From: an uncultured Gemmiger sp.
GTDB taxonomy: Bacteria > Bacillota > Clostridia > Oscillospirales > Ruminococcaceae
Assembly (NCBI RefSeq): GCF_934561205.1
Contig: NZ_CAKTFU010000001.1
Coordinates: 1-64,000, forward strand
Direction of reading: 5' to 3'
Length of the DNA: 64,000 bases
This document shows positions 24,951-33,800 of this stretch, piece by piece (position 1 is the first letter of the stretch; every line of letters begins with the position of its first letter). A model generated the notes under the pieces. The model made no database searches, had not been told where the DNA came from, and saw nothing but the letters and a program-made list of their open reading frames with translations. Made by a program: the position numbers and the translations under genes.

Positions 24951-24981
24951 GCGACTGCCTTTTGGCAGTCGCTTTTGTTTT
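24951..24981. terminator. Bidirectional terminator between DUF975 gene and antiporter
   Basis: GCGACTGCC / GGCAGTCGC, loop TTTT, with A-rich left flank and TTTTGTTTT on the right. Serves both convergent genes. Confidence 0.9.
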
Positions 24982-26173
24982 ACTTGACTTGGCTGGGGTG
25001 CGGGATCGGCGGCATTTTGGCAAACAGCGTTTTCAGTACCAGCGGGGTGGCAACGCTGGAAACCACGATCAGCAGGATGACGGCGGTAAAGTAGACCGAG
25101 TCTACCACGCCGACCTCCAGGCCCTTTTTGGCCACGATCAGGGCAACCTCGCCGCGGGTCATCATGCCCACGCCGACCTTGAGGGCATCGCCCCACTCGA
25201 AGCGGCAAATCTTGGCGGCCACGCCGCAGCCGATGACCTTGGTGGCCAGCGCAACCACAACAAAGCAGACGCTGAACAGCAGAATTTCGGGGGTCAGGCC
25301 GCTGATATCGGTTTTCAGGCCGATGCTGGCAAAGAACACAGGGGCAAAGATGACGTAGTTGCTGATGTCAACACGGCGCTCAACATAGGGGGCATCGGAC
25401 ATGGTGCACAGCACGATGCCGGCAATGTAGGCGCCGGTGATGTCGGCAATGCCGAAATACTGTTCAGCCAGGTAGGCCATGGCAAAGCAGAACGCCAGGC
25501 TGACGATGGTGATGCGCTGGGTGTGCGGGTTGCGGGCGTCCAGCCACTTCATGACATAGTGGATGACAAAGCCGATGCCGATGGCGACCAGGAAGAACAG
25601 CACCGTGTCCAGCAGCACACCGCCGAGGCTGGAGCCTTCGCCGGAGCTGGCACCGATAACGCAGGTCAGTACGATGATGCCGATGACGTCGTCAATGACT
25701 GCCGCACTGACGATGGTGGTGCCGAGGAAGCTCTTGAGGTGCCCCAGCTCCTGCAGGGTCGCCACCGTGATGGACACGCTGGTGGCTGTCATGATGGTGC
25801 CGATGAACAGGGCACGGAAAAACTCCGGCGTGCCGACCGCGGCAAAGCCGTAGAAAGCGCTGTACAGCAGCGTGCCGCCGACCAGCGGCACAAACACACC
25901 CACACAGGCGATAAAGGTGGCGATGGGGCCTGCCTTGAGCAGCTCCTTGATGTTGGTGCCGAGGCCTGTGGTGAACATCAGCAGAACAACGCCGATCTCC
26001 GCAAAGGTGGAAAGGGCGTCGCTGCCCTGCACAAGGTTCAGCATGCACGGCCCGATGAGCAGACCGGCCAGAATCTCGCCAACGACCTGCGGTGCGGCAA
26101 ACTTGCGCGCTACGAGGCCGAAGAACTTGGCGCTGAGAATAATGATCGCTAAATCACGAAAAATTGTATACAT
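24980..26173 (-). CDS. CPA2-type cation:proton antiporter (NapA/Kef-like)
   Basis: 397 residues with about twelve to thirteen membrane helices. The family motifs are visible: VVGEILAGLLIGP near residue 30 and the paired acidic motif VIDDVIGII near residue 160 that in electrogenic members carries the ion-binding Asp-Asp. LTGAYIAGIVL-like and GMMTRGEVALIVA motifs follow. No C-terminal RCK/KTN domain is present, so it is the short NapA-like form. Probably exchanges Na+ or K+ for H+ at the cytoplasmic membrane. Chromosomal gene on the minus strand. Confidence 0.9.
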   Translation of the reverse strand: MYTIFRDLAIIILSAKFFGLVARKFAAPQVVGEILAGLLIGPCMLNLVQGSDALSTFAEIGVVLLMFTTGLGTNIKELLKAGPIATFIACVGVFVPLVGGTLLYSAFYGFAAVGTPEFFRALFIGTIMTATSVSITVATLQELGHLKSFLGTTIVSAAVIDDVIGIIVLTCVIGASSGEGSSLGGVLLDTVLFFLVAIGIGFVIHYVMKWLDARNPHTQRITIVSLAFCFAMAYLAEQYFGIADITGAYIAGIVLCTMSDAPYVERRVDISNYVIFAPVFFASIGLKTDISGLTPEILLFSVCFVVVALATKVIGCGVAAKICRFEWGDALKVGVGMMTRGEVALIVAKKGLEVGVVDSVYFTAVILLIVVSSVATPLVLKTLFAKMPPIPHPSQVK

Positions 26174-26316
26174 ACAGTCATCTCCTTCTATAAAACCACT
26201 CTAGTTTTAGCACGGATCGATGCGGTTTGCAAGGGGACGGTGAAAATTTAGAGATATGAACAAATTTTGAAAACTCGGTGGACAAAAAATACAGGAAAAA
26301 TATTTTGAAAAATCGC

Positions 26317-26345
26317 TTGACATTCGACATGTTCTTTGCTATAAT
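26317..26345 (+). promoter_or_regulatory. tRNA-Ser promoter
   Basis: Consensus TTGACA (26317 to 26322) and TATAAT (26340 to 26345) with 17 bp spacing, 37 bp upstream of the tRNA. Confidence 0.9.
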
Positions 26346-26382
26346 AACCCATGCAGTCAGTTGACGGCGCAAGTGAATATGT

Positions 26383-26474
26383 GGAAAGATGGCTGAGCTG
26401 GTCTAAGGCGCACGACTGGAAATCGTGTAGGGCCCCTAAAGCCCTCAAGGGTTCGAATCCCTTTCTTTCCGCCA
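26383..26474 (+). tRNA. tRNA-Ser(GGA)
   Basis: 92 bases with encoded CCA. Acceptor GGAAAGA / TCTTTCC, discriminator G, anticodon stem-loop ACGACTGGAAATCGT with anticodon GGA, long variable arm and T-loop GGTTCGAATCC. The 3' end faces ICE-B. Confidence 0.95.
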
Positions 26475-26475
26475 T

Positions 26476-26510
26476 AAGCCCATGACAAAAAAGATGTCAT
26501 GGGCTTTTTT
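26476..26510 (+). terminator. tRNA-Ser terminator
   Basis: AAGCCCATGACA / TGTCATGGGCTT (12 bp) with a short A-rich loop and a T tract, directly after the tRNA CCA. Confidence 0.9.
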
Positions 26511-26577
26511 CTTTGTTGTATCGTGCAAAAACAGCAAAATCGACGAGTCATTTTTGAAGCACATTTTTTAGAGATGT

Positions 26578-26608
26578 CCAACCGTTTTAAAGCGGTTGGG
26601 CTTTTTTG
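26578..26608 (+). terminator. Second hairpin terminator downstream of tRNA-Ser
   Basis: CCAACCG / CGGTTGG with an 8-base AT-rich loop, followed by GCTTTTTTG. Confidence 0.75.
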
Positions 26609-26656
26609 TCGGGCGCTTTGGGGCGAGTCTTCCCTCCCCTGCCGCCCGATTTTGCA

Positions 26657-26774
26657 GTTTTTCAGCAAAAATTTCAACTTTTTTCTGCTGTTTTCAGAAT
26701 GTTTTCAATTTCCCTGTAGCCGTTGGCTGCGGGGATTTTTCGTTTTTTTCGGCAGTTTTCCGTTTGTTTTCAGA
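26657..26774. repeat. GTTTTC repeat cluster upstream of parM, candidate centromere or operator
   Basis: GTTTTCAGA occurs at 26690 and 26766, GTTTTCAAT at 26701 and GTTTTCCGT at 26755, with a related GTTTTTCAG at 26657. ParR-type proteins bind tandem repeats upstream of parM, so these are candidate ParR sites. The 20-base unit GTTTTCCGTTTGTTTTCAGA (26755 to 26774) recurs with two changes at 45465. Confidence 0.45.
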
Positions 26775-26815
26775 TTTTCTATTTTATACCTATTATAATA
26801 AGGAGGATTTTCACT

Positions 26816-27745
26816 ATGAGCATCATTATCGGCATCGACCACGGCTACTACGCCATCAAAACAGCCCACTGCTCGTTCCCGGCAGGACTGACAAGCTACG
26901 GAGAACACGAACCCTACACCCGCCAAGGACTCTTAGAGTTTGGCGGGTGCTTTTTTGTTTGTGGCTCCGGGCGGCAGCCTATCCAGCGGGACAAGACCGT
27001 AAACGACAACTACTACCTGCTGACACTGGCAGCTATCGCAAAGGAGATTCAGCAACGCGGCTTGCCGCCCGAATGTTCTGTGCGCATTGCGGCGGGGCTG
27101 CCGCTGACCAGTTTCGGGCGCGACAAACCCAAGTTCAGAGATTATCTGCTGCGAAGCAACCAGCCTGTGAACTACAAGTTCGAGGGCGTGGAGTACAGCA
27201 TTACCATCGAAGAAGTTGCCATCTTCCCCCAAGGCTACGCCGCCCTTATGACCGAAGTAGGGCTTTTGCAGGACGAACCGTCCATGCTCCTTATGGATTT
27301 GGGCGGCTGGACGGTGGATCTCATGCGCATCGACAACGCTATTCCTGTAGCTGACACTGCCCACAGCTTGGAACTCGGCATGATCCGCTGCGTAGATGAC
27401 ATCCGGGAGCAGGTGCGGCGCGAAACCGGGCTGTCCCTCACGGATGCCCAAATCGAAAATATGCTGGCGGGTCACCCCTGCACGGTCAGCGATGTGGTGC
27501 GTGGCATTGTGAATCAGCAGGGGCACAAGTACACAGAGCATCTGCTGTCTGCCACGATGGAAGCCGGCTTCGACCTGCACGCTATCCCCGCCGTGTTGCT
27601 GGGCGGCGGCGCATCGGTGGTGAGCCGCAACCTCAGCCCAAAAGACGGGCTTTGTAAGACGATTTTTCTACTGGACGATAAGGTGAACGCAGTAGGGTTC
27701 GAACGCGCGTTGACCGCCGTGTCGCGCCGTAAAAGCGAGGTATGA
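26816..27745 (+). CDS. parM: ParM-like actin-family plasmid/ICE segregation ATPase
   Basis: 309 residues. The actin-fold phosphate-1 motif is IIGIDHGYYAIKTA, phosphate-2 is MLLMDLGGWTVDLM, and the adenosine motif is LLGGGASVVS. Start ATG 26816 follows AGGAGG; the frame upstream is promoter sequence. Filaments of such proteins push replicated circles apart. On an ICE this would stabilise the excised, replicating circular form. It overlaps the small ParR-like gene by four bases, forming a parMR operon, and has a repeat-rich leader that could hold the centromere. Confidence 0.85.
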   Translation: MSIIIGIDHGYYAIKTAHCSFPAGLTSYGEHEPYTRQGLLEFGGCFFVCGSGRQPIQRDKTVNDNYYLLTLAAIAKEIQQRGLPPECSVRIAAGLPLTSFGRDKPKFRDYLLRSNQPVNYKFEGVEYSITIEEVAIFPQGYAALMTEVGLLQDEPSMLLMDLGGWTVDLMRIDNAIPVADTAHSLELGMIRCVDDIREQVRRETGLSLTDAQIENMLAGHPCTVSDVVRGIVNQQGHKYTEHLLSATMEAGFDLHAIPAVLLGGGASVVSRNLSPKDGLCKTIFLLDDKVNAVGFERALTAVSRRKSEV

Positions 27746-28014
27746 AACGCCCGCAGTATGTTTTCCGTCCGAACCTAAACGACCCGCAGCACCGCCGCGC
27801 ATGGGCGTTGCTGCAGCAGATGCCGTCAGTTCGCCGCAAGGAGTTTCTGGTGCAGAGCATCCTTGAGGCAGAGCAGACAGATAGGCTGGAAAAAAGCATC
27901 CGCAAGGTTGTGCGGGAGGAATTGCAGGCAGTCAACATAACCAACGCTGTTCCAAGCCCACCGCCAGCGAATGCTATACCAGACTCTGCGCTCGATTTCC
28001 TGAATTCACTGTAG
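27742..28014 (+). CDS. ParR-like centromere-binding protein
   Basis: 90 residues, basic N-terminus with a ribbon-helix-helix-like pattern (PQYVFRPNLNDPQHRRAWALL; VRRKEFLVQSIL) and a Pro-rich linker to a short acidic/hydrophobic C-terminus (ALDFLNSL) that would contact ParM. The ATGA overlap with parM and the size support the role; sequence similarity to named ParR proteins is weak, so the assignment rests mainly on context. Confidence 0.68.
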   Translation: MKRPQYVFRPNLNDPQHRRAWALLQQMPSVRRKEFLVQSILEAEQTDRLEKSIRKVVREELQAVNITNAVPSPPPANAIPDSALDFLNSL

Positions 28015-28077
28015 GGGGTGATTCCAATGTTTTAATAATAGGTAGAAAAGCAGAAGGCAAAAGGAGGTTTATACATT

Positions 28078-28152
28078 ATGAATGGTAAAAAAATCTTGTT
28101 TGGTGCAGCCTGTGACGGGCTGCTTTTGTTTTTGATGAGGGGCGCCTATTAA
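28078..28152 (+). CDS. Possible 24-residue leader peptide over a terminator
   Basis: ATG 28078 is preceded by AAAGGAGG at good spacing and opens MNGKKILFGAACDGLLLFLM..., 24 codons. Its middle is a hairpin with GCAGCC / GGCTGC arms and TTTTGTTTTT tail, so translation of this peptide would disrupt the terminator. This could control read-through into the methyltransferase gene, or could be chance. Not recognised as a known peptide. Confidence 0.3.
   Translation: MNGKKILFGAACDGLLLFLMRGAY
28105..28134 (+). terminator. Terminator after parMR, inside the small leader frame
   Basis: GCAGCC tgtgac GGCTGC-type stem (28105 to 28123) followed by TTTTGTTTTT. Confidence 0.65.
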
Positions 28153-28191
28153 GCACCTTCGCAGATCCGGCAAACATCCCCATCGGGAGTT

Positions 28192-29346
28192 GTGCCCTTG
28201 ATCAAGTTCGTGGATATGTTCTCCGGCATCGGCGGTTTCCGCGAAGGGCTGACCCGTGCCGGAGGATTTGAATGCGTAGGGCACTGCGAAATCGACAAAT
28301 ACGCCAACCGCAGTTACAACGCCCTGTTTGACACGAAGGGAGAGTGGTTCATTGAAGATGCCCGAAAAGCCGACCCCAGCGCCATGCCCGATTTCCAGTT
28401 ACTCTGCGGCGGATTTCCTTGCCAGACTTTCAGCATTGCAGGCTCCCGAAAAGGATTTGGTGATCCGCGAGGCACTCTCTTCTTTGAGCTTGCCCGGTTG
28501 GCTGAAGCCCGGAAGCCTCCGTATCTGCTGTTTGAAAACGTACCCGGACTGCTTAACCATGACGGCGGGCGGACATTTGCGACCATCCTCAATACGCTGG
28601 ACAGACTGGGGTATGCTGTCGAATGGCAATGTCTTAACAGCAAAGATTTTGGCGTCCCGCAGTCAAGAAAGCGTGTGTACATTATCGGATATCTTGATGA
28701 GCGATGCCGAGGAAAAGTATTTCCTTTCACCGAAACAGCAGGAAGTTCTCTTATTCAAACCCACGGCGGGCACCAAGGAGAGCGAGTCTACTCCCCCGAA
28801 GGACTGAGTTGTACGCCGGCTGCTGATCCGGGTGGCTTCGGTGGCAAAACCGGGCTGTATGAGGTGGGCGTGCCGATCAAGTGCGCCACCAAGACCGGCT
28901 ACCAGTTGGCACAGGTCGGTGACAGCATTGACCTGAGCTACTCCACTGTCAATACTCGGCGCGGGCGGGTGGGCAAGCAAATTGCCCACACCCTCACCAC
29001 CGGCTGCCGACAGGGTACGCTGAATTTTATCGACCTGAACCCCGACCCGAAAATCACAGAGGTCGCGCGGTGCGTAAACGCCAGAGTCGGCAACGGTATC
29101 CGAACGCATCGCGGGGAATCCTCCGGCGTTCTGTGTGAGGGGCGCATCCGCCGTCTGACACCGTGCGAATGTCTGCGGCTGCAGGGCTGGGCAGATGACC
29201 GCATCGACACGGTGCTTGCCATCCAGAGCGATAACCAAGCCTACAAGCAGGCCGGAAACGGCGTGACGGTCAATGTAATCGAGGCCATCGGCCGCCGCAT
29301 TGCCGCCATGGACGCAGAACTGCGGGGTGAGCAAAACGCCCCTTGA
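28192..29346 (+). CDS. DNA (cytosine-5) methyltransferase of ICE-B
   Basis: 384 residues, complete. Motif I VDMFSGIGGFREGL, catalytic Cys77 in GGFPCQTFSIAG, motif VI LFENVPGLL, motif VIII QSRKRVYIIGYL, a variable recognition region (about residues 190 to 320), and motifs IX/X RRLTPCECLRLQGW and QAGNGVTVNVIEAIG. It starts at GTG 28192; TTG 28198 is an alternative. No restriction enzyme is adjacent, so an orphan antirestriction role is likely. It overlaps the amidoligase gene by 20 bases. A second protein-like frame lies inside it (28352 to 28807). Confidence 0.92.
   Translation: MPLIKFVDMFSGIGGFREGLTRAGGFECVGHCEIDKYANRSYNALFDTKGEWFIEDARKADPSAMPDFQLLCGGFPCQTFSIAGSRKGFGDPRGTLFFELARLAEARKPPYLLFENVPGLLNHDGGRTFATILNTLDRLGYAVEWQCLNSKDFGVPQSRKRVYIIGYLDERCRGKVFPFTETAGSSLIQTHGGHQGERVYSPEGLSCTPAADPGGFGGKTGLYEVGVPIKCATKTGYQLAQVGDSIDLSYSTVNTRRGRVGKQIAHTLTTGCRQGTLNFIDLNPDPKITEVARCVNARVGNGIRTHRGESSGVLCEGRIRRLTPCECLRLQGWADDRIDTVLAIQSDNQAYKQAGNGVTVNVIEAIGRRIAAMDAELRGEQNAP
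28352..28807 (+). CDS. Overlapping +1-frame gene candidate inside the second cytosine methyltransferase
   Basis: About 151 codons in the +1 phase, the same phase as the overlapping frame in the first methyltransferase. Starts TTG 28352 (nine bases after AAGGGAG) or ATG 28358 are possible. It contains LSDILMSDAEEKYFLSPKQ, a segment I recall from proteins next to phage cytosine methyltransferases (SLSDIL...PEKYFLSPKQ). Elsewhere it is Ser/Leu/Trp-rich and less convincing. It could be a real overlapping gene or a by-product of constrained codon choice in the methyltransferase. Function unknown. Confidence 0.35.
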   Translation: MKMPEKPTPAPCPISSYSAADFLARLSALQAPEKDLVIREALSSLSLPGWLKPGSLRICCLKTYPDCLTMTAGGHLRPSSIRWTDWGMLSNGNVLTAKILASRSQESVCTLSDILMSDAEEKYFLSPKQQEVLLFKPTAGTKESESTPPKD

Positions 29347-30283
29347 TTTCAAAGACCAGTATTTCGGCTGCGAAATTGAACTGACCGGGATAAACCGCGC
29401 CACGGCAGCCCAAACGCTGGCCGACCTGTTTGGCACCCGCGCCGAGCATTCCGGCGGCGGCTACGATGCCTACCGCGTCAAAGATTTGGACGGTAAAGAG
29501 TGGAAAATCGTCCGGGACGGCAGCATTCACCCGGAAGGATATTTGCGCTCCTCTACTTCGGGCGAGTATAAAGTTGAGTTGAACTCCCCCAAGCTGGAAT
29601 ACGCTGAAATGGAAAAGCTGCAGGAGGTTGTCCGCGCACTGCGCCGTGCAGGCGGAAAGGTCAATTCATCCTGCGGTATGCACGTCCATGTGGATGCAAG
29701 CAAGCACACGCCACAGAGCCTCAAAAATGTGCTGTCCATCATGTATTCCAAAGAGGACATTCTATTTGCAGCACTCAAAGTCAACCCTGCCCGCATCGAC
29801 AGTTACTGTCAGGCGGTGGATGAGCCGATTCTGGAAGAAATCCGCAAGCTGCCCAGCGGTGCAAGTATGGATCAACTGAAGGATCGCTGGTATCGCGGGC
29901 GGGACGGGAGTGACTATCACTTCGACCAATCTCGATATCATGCCTGTAATTTACACTCTGTGTTTTATCACGGCACGGTCGAATGGCGGTTGTTCAACTC
30001 CACGCTGCATGCAGGCGAGGTCAAAGCCAATATTGTTCTGGCTATGGCGATCTCGGCGCAGGGCATCAACCAGAAGTACACGCAGTTCCGAAAAACGCCC
30101 ATCGGGGATAATCCGGCGTTCACCTTCCGCACCTTTCTGCTGCGGCTGGGACTCATCGGTCCGGAGTACAAAAATGTGCGGATGCACCTGCTGAAGAACC
30201 TGCCCGGTGACAAGGCGTGGCGGCACGATAAGTCGCTATATCCCAGCAACCAAGCAAGGCTCCGCACTGACGAGGCCAGATAG
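29327..30283 (+). CDS. Amidoligase family enzyme
   Basis: 318 residues beginning at GTG 29327. The family core is visible: FGCEIELTG at the start, VELNSPKLEY, the metal/ATP motif CGMHVHVDASKH, and HSVFYHGTVEWRLFNSTLHA with the conserved WR-F-N. These are glutamine-synthetase-fold enzymes predicted to form amide bonds between amino acids and peptides or proteins. Followed after eight bases by a gamma-glutamylcyclotransferase, a pairing described for amidoligase systems in mobile elements. The target is unknown; it could modify a peptide, cell-wall stem or surface protein. Confidence 0.88.
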   Translation: MSKTPLDFKDQYFGCEIELTGINRATAAQTLADLFGTRAEHSGGGYDAYRVKDLDGKEWKIVRDGSIHPEGYLRSSTSGEYKVELNSPKLEYAEMEKLQEVVRALRRAGGKVNSSCGMHVHVDASKHTPQSLKNVLSIMYSKEDILFAALKVNPARIDSYCQAVDEPILEEIRKLPSGASMDQLKDRWYRGRDGSDYHFDQSRYHACNLHSVFYHGTVEWRLFNSTLHAGEVKANIVLAMAISAQGINQKYTQFRKTPIGDNPAFTFRTFLLRLGLIGPEYKNVRMHLLKNLPGDKAWRHDKSLYPSNQARLRTDEAR

Positions 30284-30291
30284 GAGAAGAA

Positions 30292-30777
30292 ATGTCCCGA
30301 AAAGAATATTTTGCCTATGGCTCTAATCTGAATTTTGAGCAGATGGCTTACCGCTGCCCGGAGGCAACCGCCGTGGGTATCGCCAAGCTGGACGGCTATG
30401 AGCTGGCGTTCCGGCGCGGCTACCTGACGATTTTGCCCAAAGAGGGCGCAACCGTCGAAGGGCTGATCTGGTCGATCACCGACCATGACGAATCCCAGCT
30501 TGACTGTTACGAGGGTTACCCGACATTCTATGATAAGGAGACCCTGACGGTCACGGATGCAGACGGCGCACCGCACGAAATTATGGTTTACACCATGAAC
30601 GCACCGTACCGCGACCAGTTGCTCCCGGTCAGCAGCCGCTACAATGCGGTTGTTTTGCAGGGGTGTCTGGATGCCGGTATTTCTCCGCAGCAGTTCTATG
30701 ATGCTGACGAAAAATACAGAAAAGCCTACAAGGCCAGAGCCGCGCCTGCCCCTAAGAAACACACTCCCGAACGCTAA
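30292..30777 (+). CDS. Gamma-glutamylcyclotransferase (AIG2/GGCT-like)
   Basis: 161 residues. The family starts with the motif YFAYGSNLNFEQM, which binds the gamma-glutamyl group; the catalytic Glu is probably in DCYEGYPTFYDKE. The enzymes release 5-oxoproline from gamma-glutamyl amines. Next to an amidoligase it may remove gamma-glutamyl tags that the ligase adds, giving a reversible modification pair. A terminator separates it from the adhesin gene. Confidence 0.88.
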   Translation: MSRKEYFAYGSNLNFEQMAYRCPEATAVGIAKLDGYELAFRRGYLTILPKEGATVEGLIWSITDHDESQLDCYEGYPTFYDKETLTVTDADGAPHEIMVYTMNAPYRDQLLPVSSRYNAVVLQGCLDAGISPQQFYDADEKYRKAYKARAAPAPKKHTPER

Positions 30778-30781
30778 CCCC

Positions 30782-30811
30782 GCCCGCTGCACCCCGCAGC
30801 GGGCTTTTTCT
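30782..30811 (+). terminator. Intrinsic terminator before the adhesin gene
   Basis: GCCCGCTGC / GCAGCGGGC (9 bp), loop ACCCC, tail TTTTTCTTTT. It divides the amidoligase genes from the adhesin, unless read through. Confidence 0.85.
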
Positions 30812-30835
30812 TTTGCAACAAAAGGAGAAATTCGT

Positions 30836-33800
30836 ATGAAGAACAAACACAGAATAAAGCAGGGCTTGTCGCTGCTGCTGGCGGGTGGAATTGCGCTCAC
30901 AAATCTGGGCGCAGCGCTGCCCGCCTTTGCAGAGGATGCCGCAGCAACCCCCGAAACTGCGCAGACGGCAGCCCTTGACCCGGACGCGGCGGTTTTGTAC
31001 GCCGACCTGCCGGATGCACCTGCCGGGTCCTACATCGGCAGCGAGGGGCTTCCGGTTGCGACAGGGCAGACAAAAATCAGCCTGTCGCTGTGGGCGGACG
31101 GTCAGTTGGAGCAGGACAGCCACCTTGACCCGGATGCCCTGAACAGCGGCGACAAAACCGTGACCGTACCCTTGACCGGGGATACCGACTATGCCATTGT
31201 GCCGCTTATGGCGCAGGTTGAATACCCAGCAGACGGTTCCCGAACCGATGTGCTGCTGCCCGAAAATGTCACGCTGCTGGACTATTACGGCGAGCCAACG
31301 CAGGACACAACCGTTCTGCACAGCGAGTATGCGGAAACCTCTGCCGCTGCCACAGGGCTGTATCTGCTGACCGACGGTGATTTCACGGCGCAGCTTGTCT
31401 ACACTGCCCCGGACGGTAATGCGCTGACCCAAAATCTGAATGTCGTAATTGACCGCAGCAGCACGGCAGCCCCTCCGTTTGCGGATATGGGGGTTGCACC
31501 TTACGCAGGACGCCCCACCCCGTCTGTGACAAGCGGGCGCATCACCAAGGTGGCAAAAGTCAACGCCACATGGTTGATTTGGTTTAACGGCGAACCTGCC
31601 TACTGCTGCACCCACGGCGCCAACGGTCAGCCCAACGGCTGCCCGCCGTACAGCTATTCCCACACCTCCACGGTGGGCGCAGACCAGTGCATCCCCGGTG
31701 ACCATTACGGCAACCAGATTCGCATTTGGGGCGGGCTGAACCAGCTTTCTCTGGACGAGGACGGTGATTTTCCCGCTGTTTTTTGCGCGGAAGAAGAGGA
31801 GGAACCCTCTGTCTCGGATTTTTGCGAAATGATTTACGACGATCTGCAGCTGTATATTATGCAGCACTACCCCGACAGCCGGGCGGCTGCGCTTTACCGG
31901 GAATCGGCAGAGGAACTGTTGAACGGGGTGCAGACCTATACCGCCGAAGCGGGATATTACACCTACATTTATCAACCCGCCGCCAGTGGGTGGCAGACGG
32001 TCGCCTTGATTGGTCCCGCCATCGAGGGAGAAGAACCGGAGCCGGAACCCGTGCCGCAGGAGTACTATGCCAACTGGCAGGCTCCCGCCCAGACTGCCGG
32101 CGGCAGCTTTGATCTGACATTCACTGTCAACACCGACAAGTACCAGCTGAACACGCTGGAAAAGGTGGACGGGGCGGTCATTACCGTCACGCCCAGCCGG
32201 ACAAGTGGCAGCGTGGATGGCGGCAGCTGGCAGATGACTCCTGCCGGATCGCAGACTATCACCACCAGCGGTCACACGCAGGATAATAACTACCATTTGG
32301 ACGGCGGCGATGGTTCTGCTACATGGACAGTACATTATGAGGTGTCCAAGACCAGCACCAGCACACTCAGCGGGCAGGAAGGACCGTTCACCAGCCAGGC
32401 TGAAGCGGATGCTGCTGCCGAGGCTGCCAAAAATGCAGCCATCAACCAACTAAAAAACGAAGCACAAGGTATGGTAGATGCCGCCATCGCCTCGGCGCGG
32501 GCACAGCTTGCAAATATTACGTTTAGCTACGATGAAATCACCATCCCTCACGGCTTTGATTCCACGCCCGGCGCTTTGGGTAGCCACCAGTTGATTACTG
32601 TTCCCGCCAACAGCAGCAACGACTACCAGATGCAGAACGATGAATGGTCTGTAAAGGTGTCGATTGATAAAATCGACAGCGAGACCAAACAGCAGATTCA
32701 CGGGGATGCCGAGTTCGCCATTTTCGAGTGGGATACCGTTCGGCAGTGCTATATTCCGGCAGGCGGGTACAACCGGTACAAAGTCGAGCGCCAAGCAGAT
32801 GGCACTTACAAGGTCATCAACCACAGCGACTATGCGGGCGGTTTGGATGATTTATTCTACACCCAGCGCAACGAGGGCAAGTTTGTCATCGTGGAAAGCC
32901 GCGCACCCAGTGGGTACTATGGTGACTGGTCGGATGTAAACGCTCCCGGTACAGCCGGTTCCGTGCTGGGCAAGCGGGCGTATGCCTTTGAAATTACCAA
33001 ATCATTGGACGCCCAGACGATTTGGCTGGGGAACGCCGATTATAACGCCGACATCACCACGACCAACAGCGGCGGCACGCTCATCGACACCGGCGAGGGC
33101 GTGGTCACCATTACCTTTGGCAGCCGCAAGGCAGATAAGACCTACGCCACAGACCCCACGGGCATTGCCAACAACGAAGATTCCTACACCATGCACGCCA
33201 ATGCCGACAAGATGCAGAACGACCGTGTCCTCGGCAATATTCTGCTGACAAAAGTGGACTTGGACGCCGCGCGGTATCTGGCTGCGGGCAGCAACGGAGA
33301 TACCACGCTGGAAGGTGCTGTGTACGATCTGTACGCCGCTGACACGATTGAACACCCGGACGGTGTTTCGGGTGTGGTGGATTACTCCAAAATCACCGAT
33401 GCCAACGGCACATCCCTTTGGCACACCACTGTCCTTACCAACGGCGGTTGGGATACCGATTACCTGCCCATTTTGCAGAAAGACCGGCTGGTAGCCTCTG
33501 CAAAAATCACTGATGGCAAACTGGCGTTTGCCAACCTGTATATGGGCAGATATTACCTTGTGGAACGTGGCACAGGGCTTGTTCTGCCCATAGATGGCAA
33601 CGGAAAACTGTACATTACTGGAAAGTACCCACAGCTTAATAAGAAACTGGAACGCACCGGAAAATACAGCGATTTGGCGCGGGAAAACGAAGAGTACACC
33701 GACTACATCTACAAAAACCAGTATTCTGCAGTAGCCGAAAGCCGCAAGCTGAACGGCAGCAAGGCGTGGGATGGCTATTATCTATCCCACGCCAAAGGCT

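Larger units (their letters stand above)
26475..26815. other. Gap between tRNA-Ser and ParM: terminators and repeat-rich leader
   Basis: 341 bases without a gene. It starts with the tRNA-Ser terminator, has a second terminator (26578 to 26608), then a T-rich region with several GTTTTCnnn repeats (26690, 26701, 26755, 26766) before the ParM start. The left boundary of ICE-B must lie here or at the tRNA, but no attachment-site duplication was found in the window. Confidence 0.6.

Noticed and set aside
24815..26152. 445-codon plus-strand frame opposite the antiporter
   Set aside because: His/Asp/Gln/Gly-rich low-complexity translation typical of the antisense of a membrane protein gene; it has no start signal.
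23878..26474. tRNA 3' ends as ICE attachment sites with duplicated ends
   Set aside because: No second copy of either tRNA 3' sequence was found near the ICE borders in the window.
30752..32449. 565-codon minus-strand frame opposite the adhesin
   Set aside because: Antisense shadow of a GC-rich gene, running through a terminator and the adhesin signal peptide.
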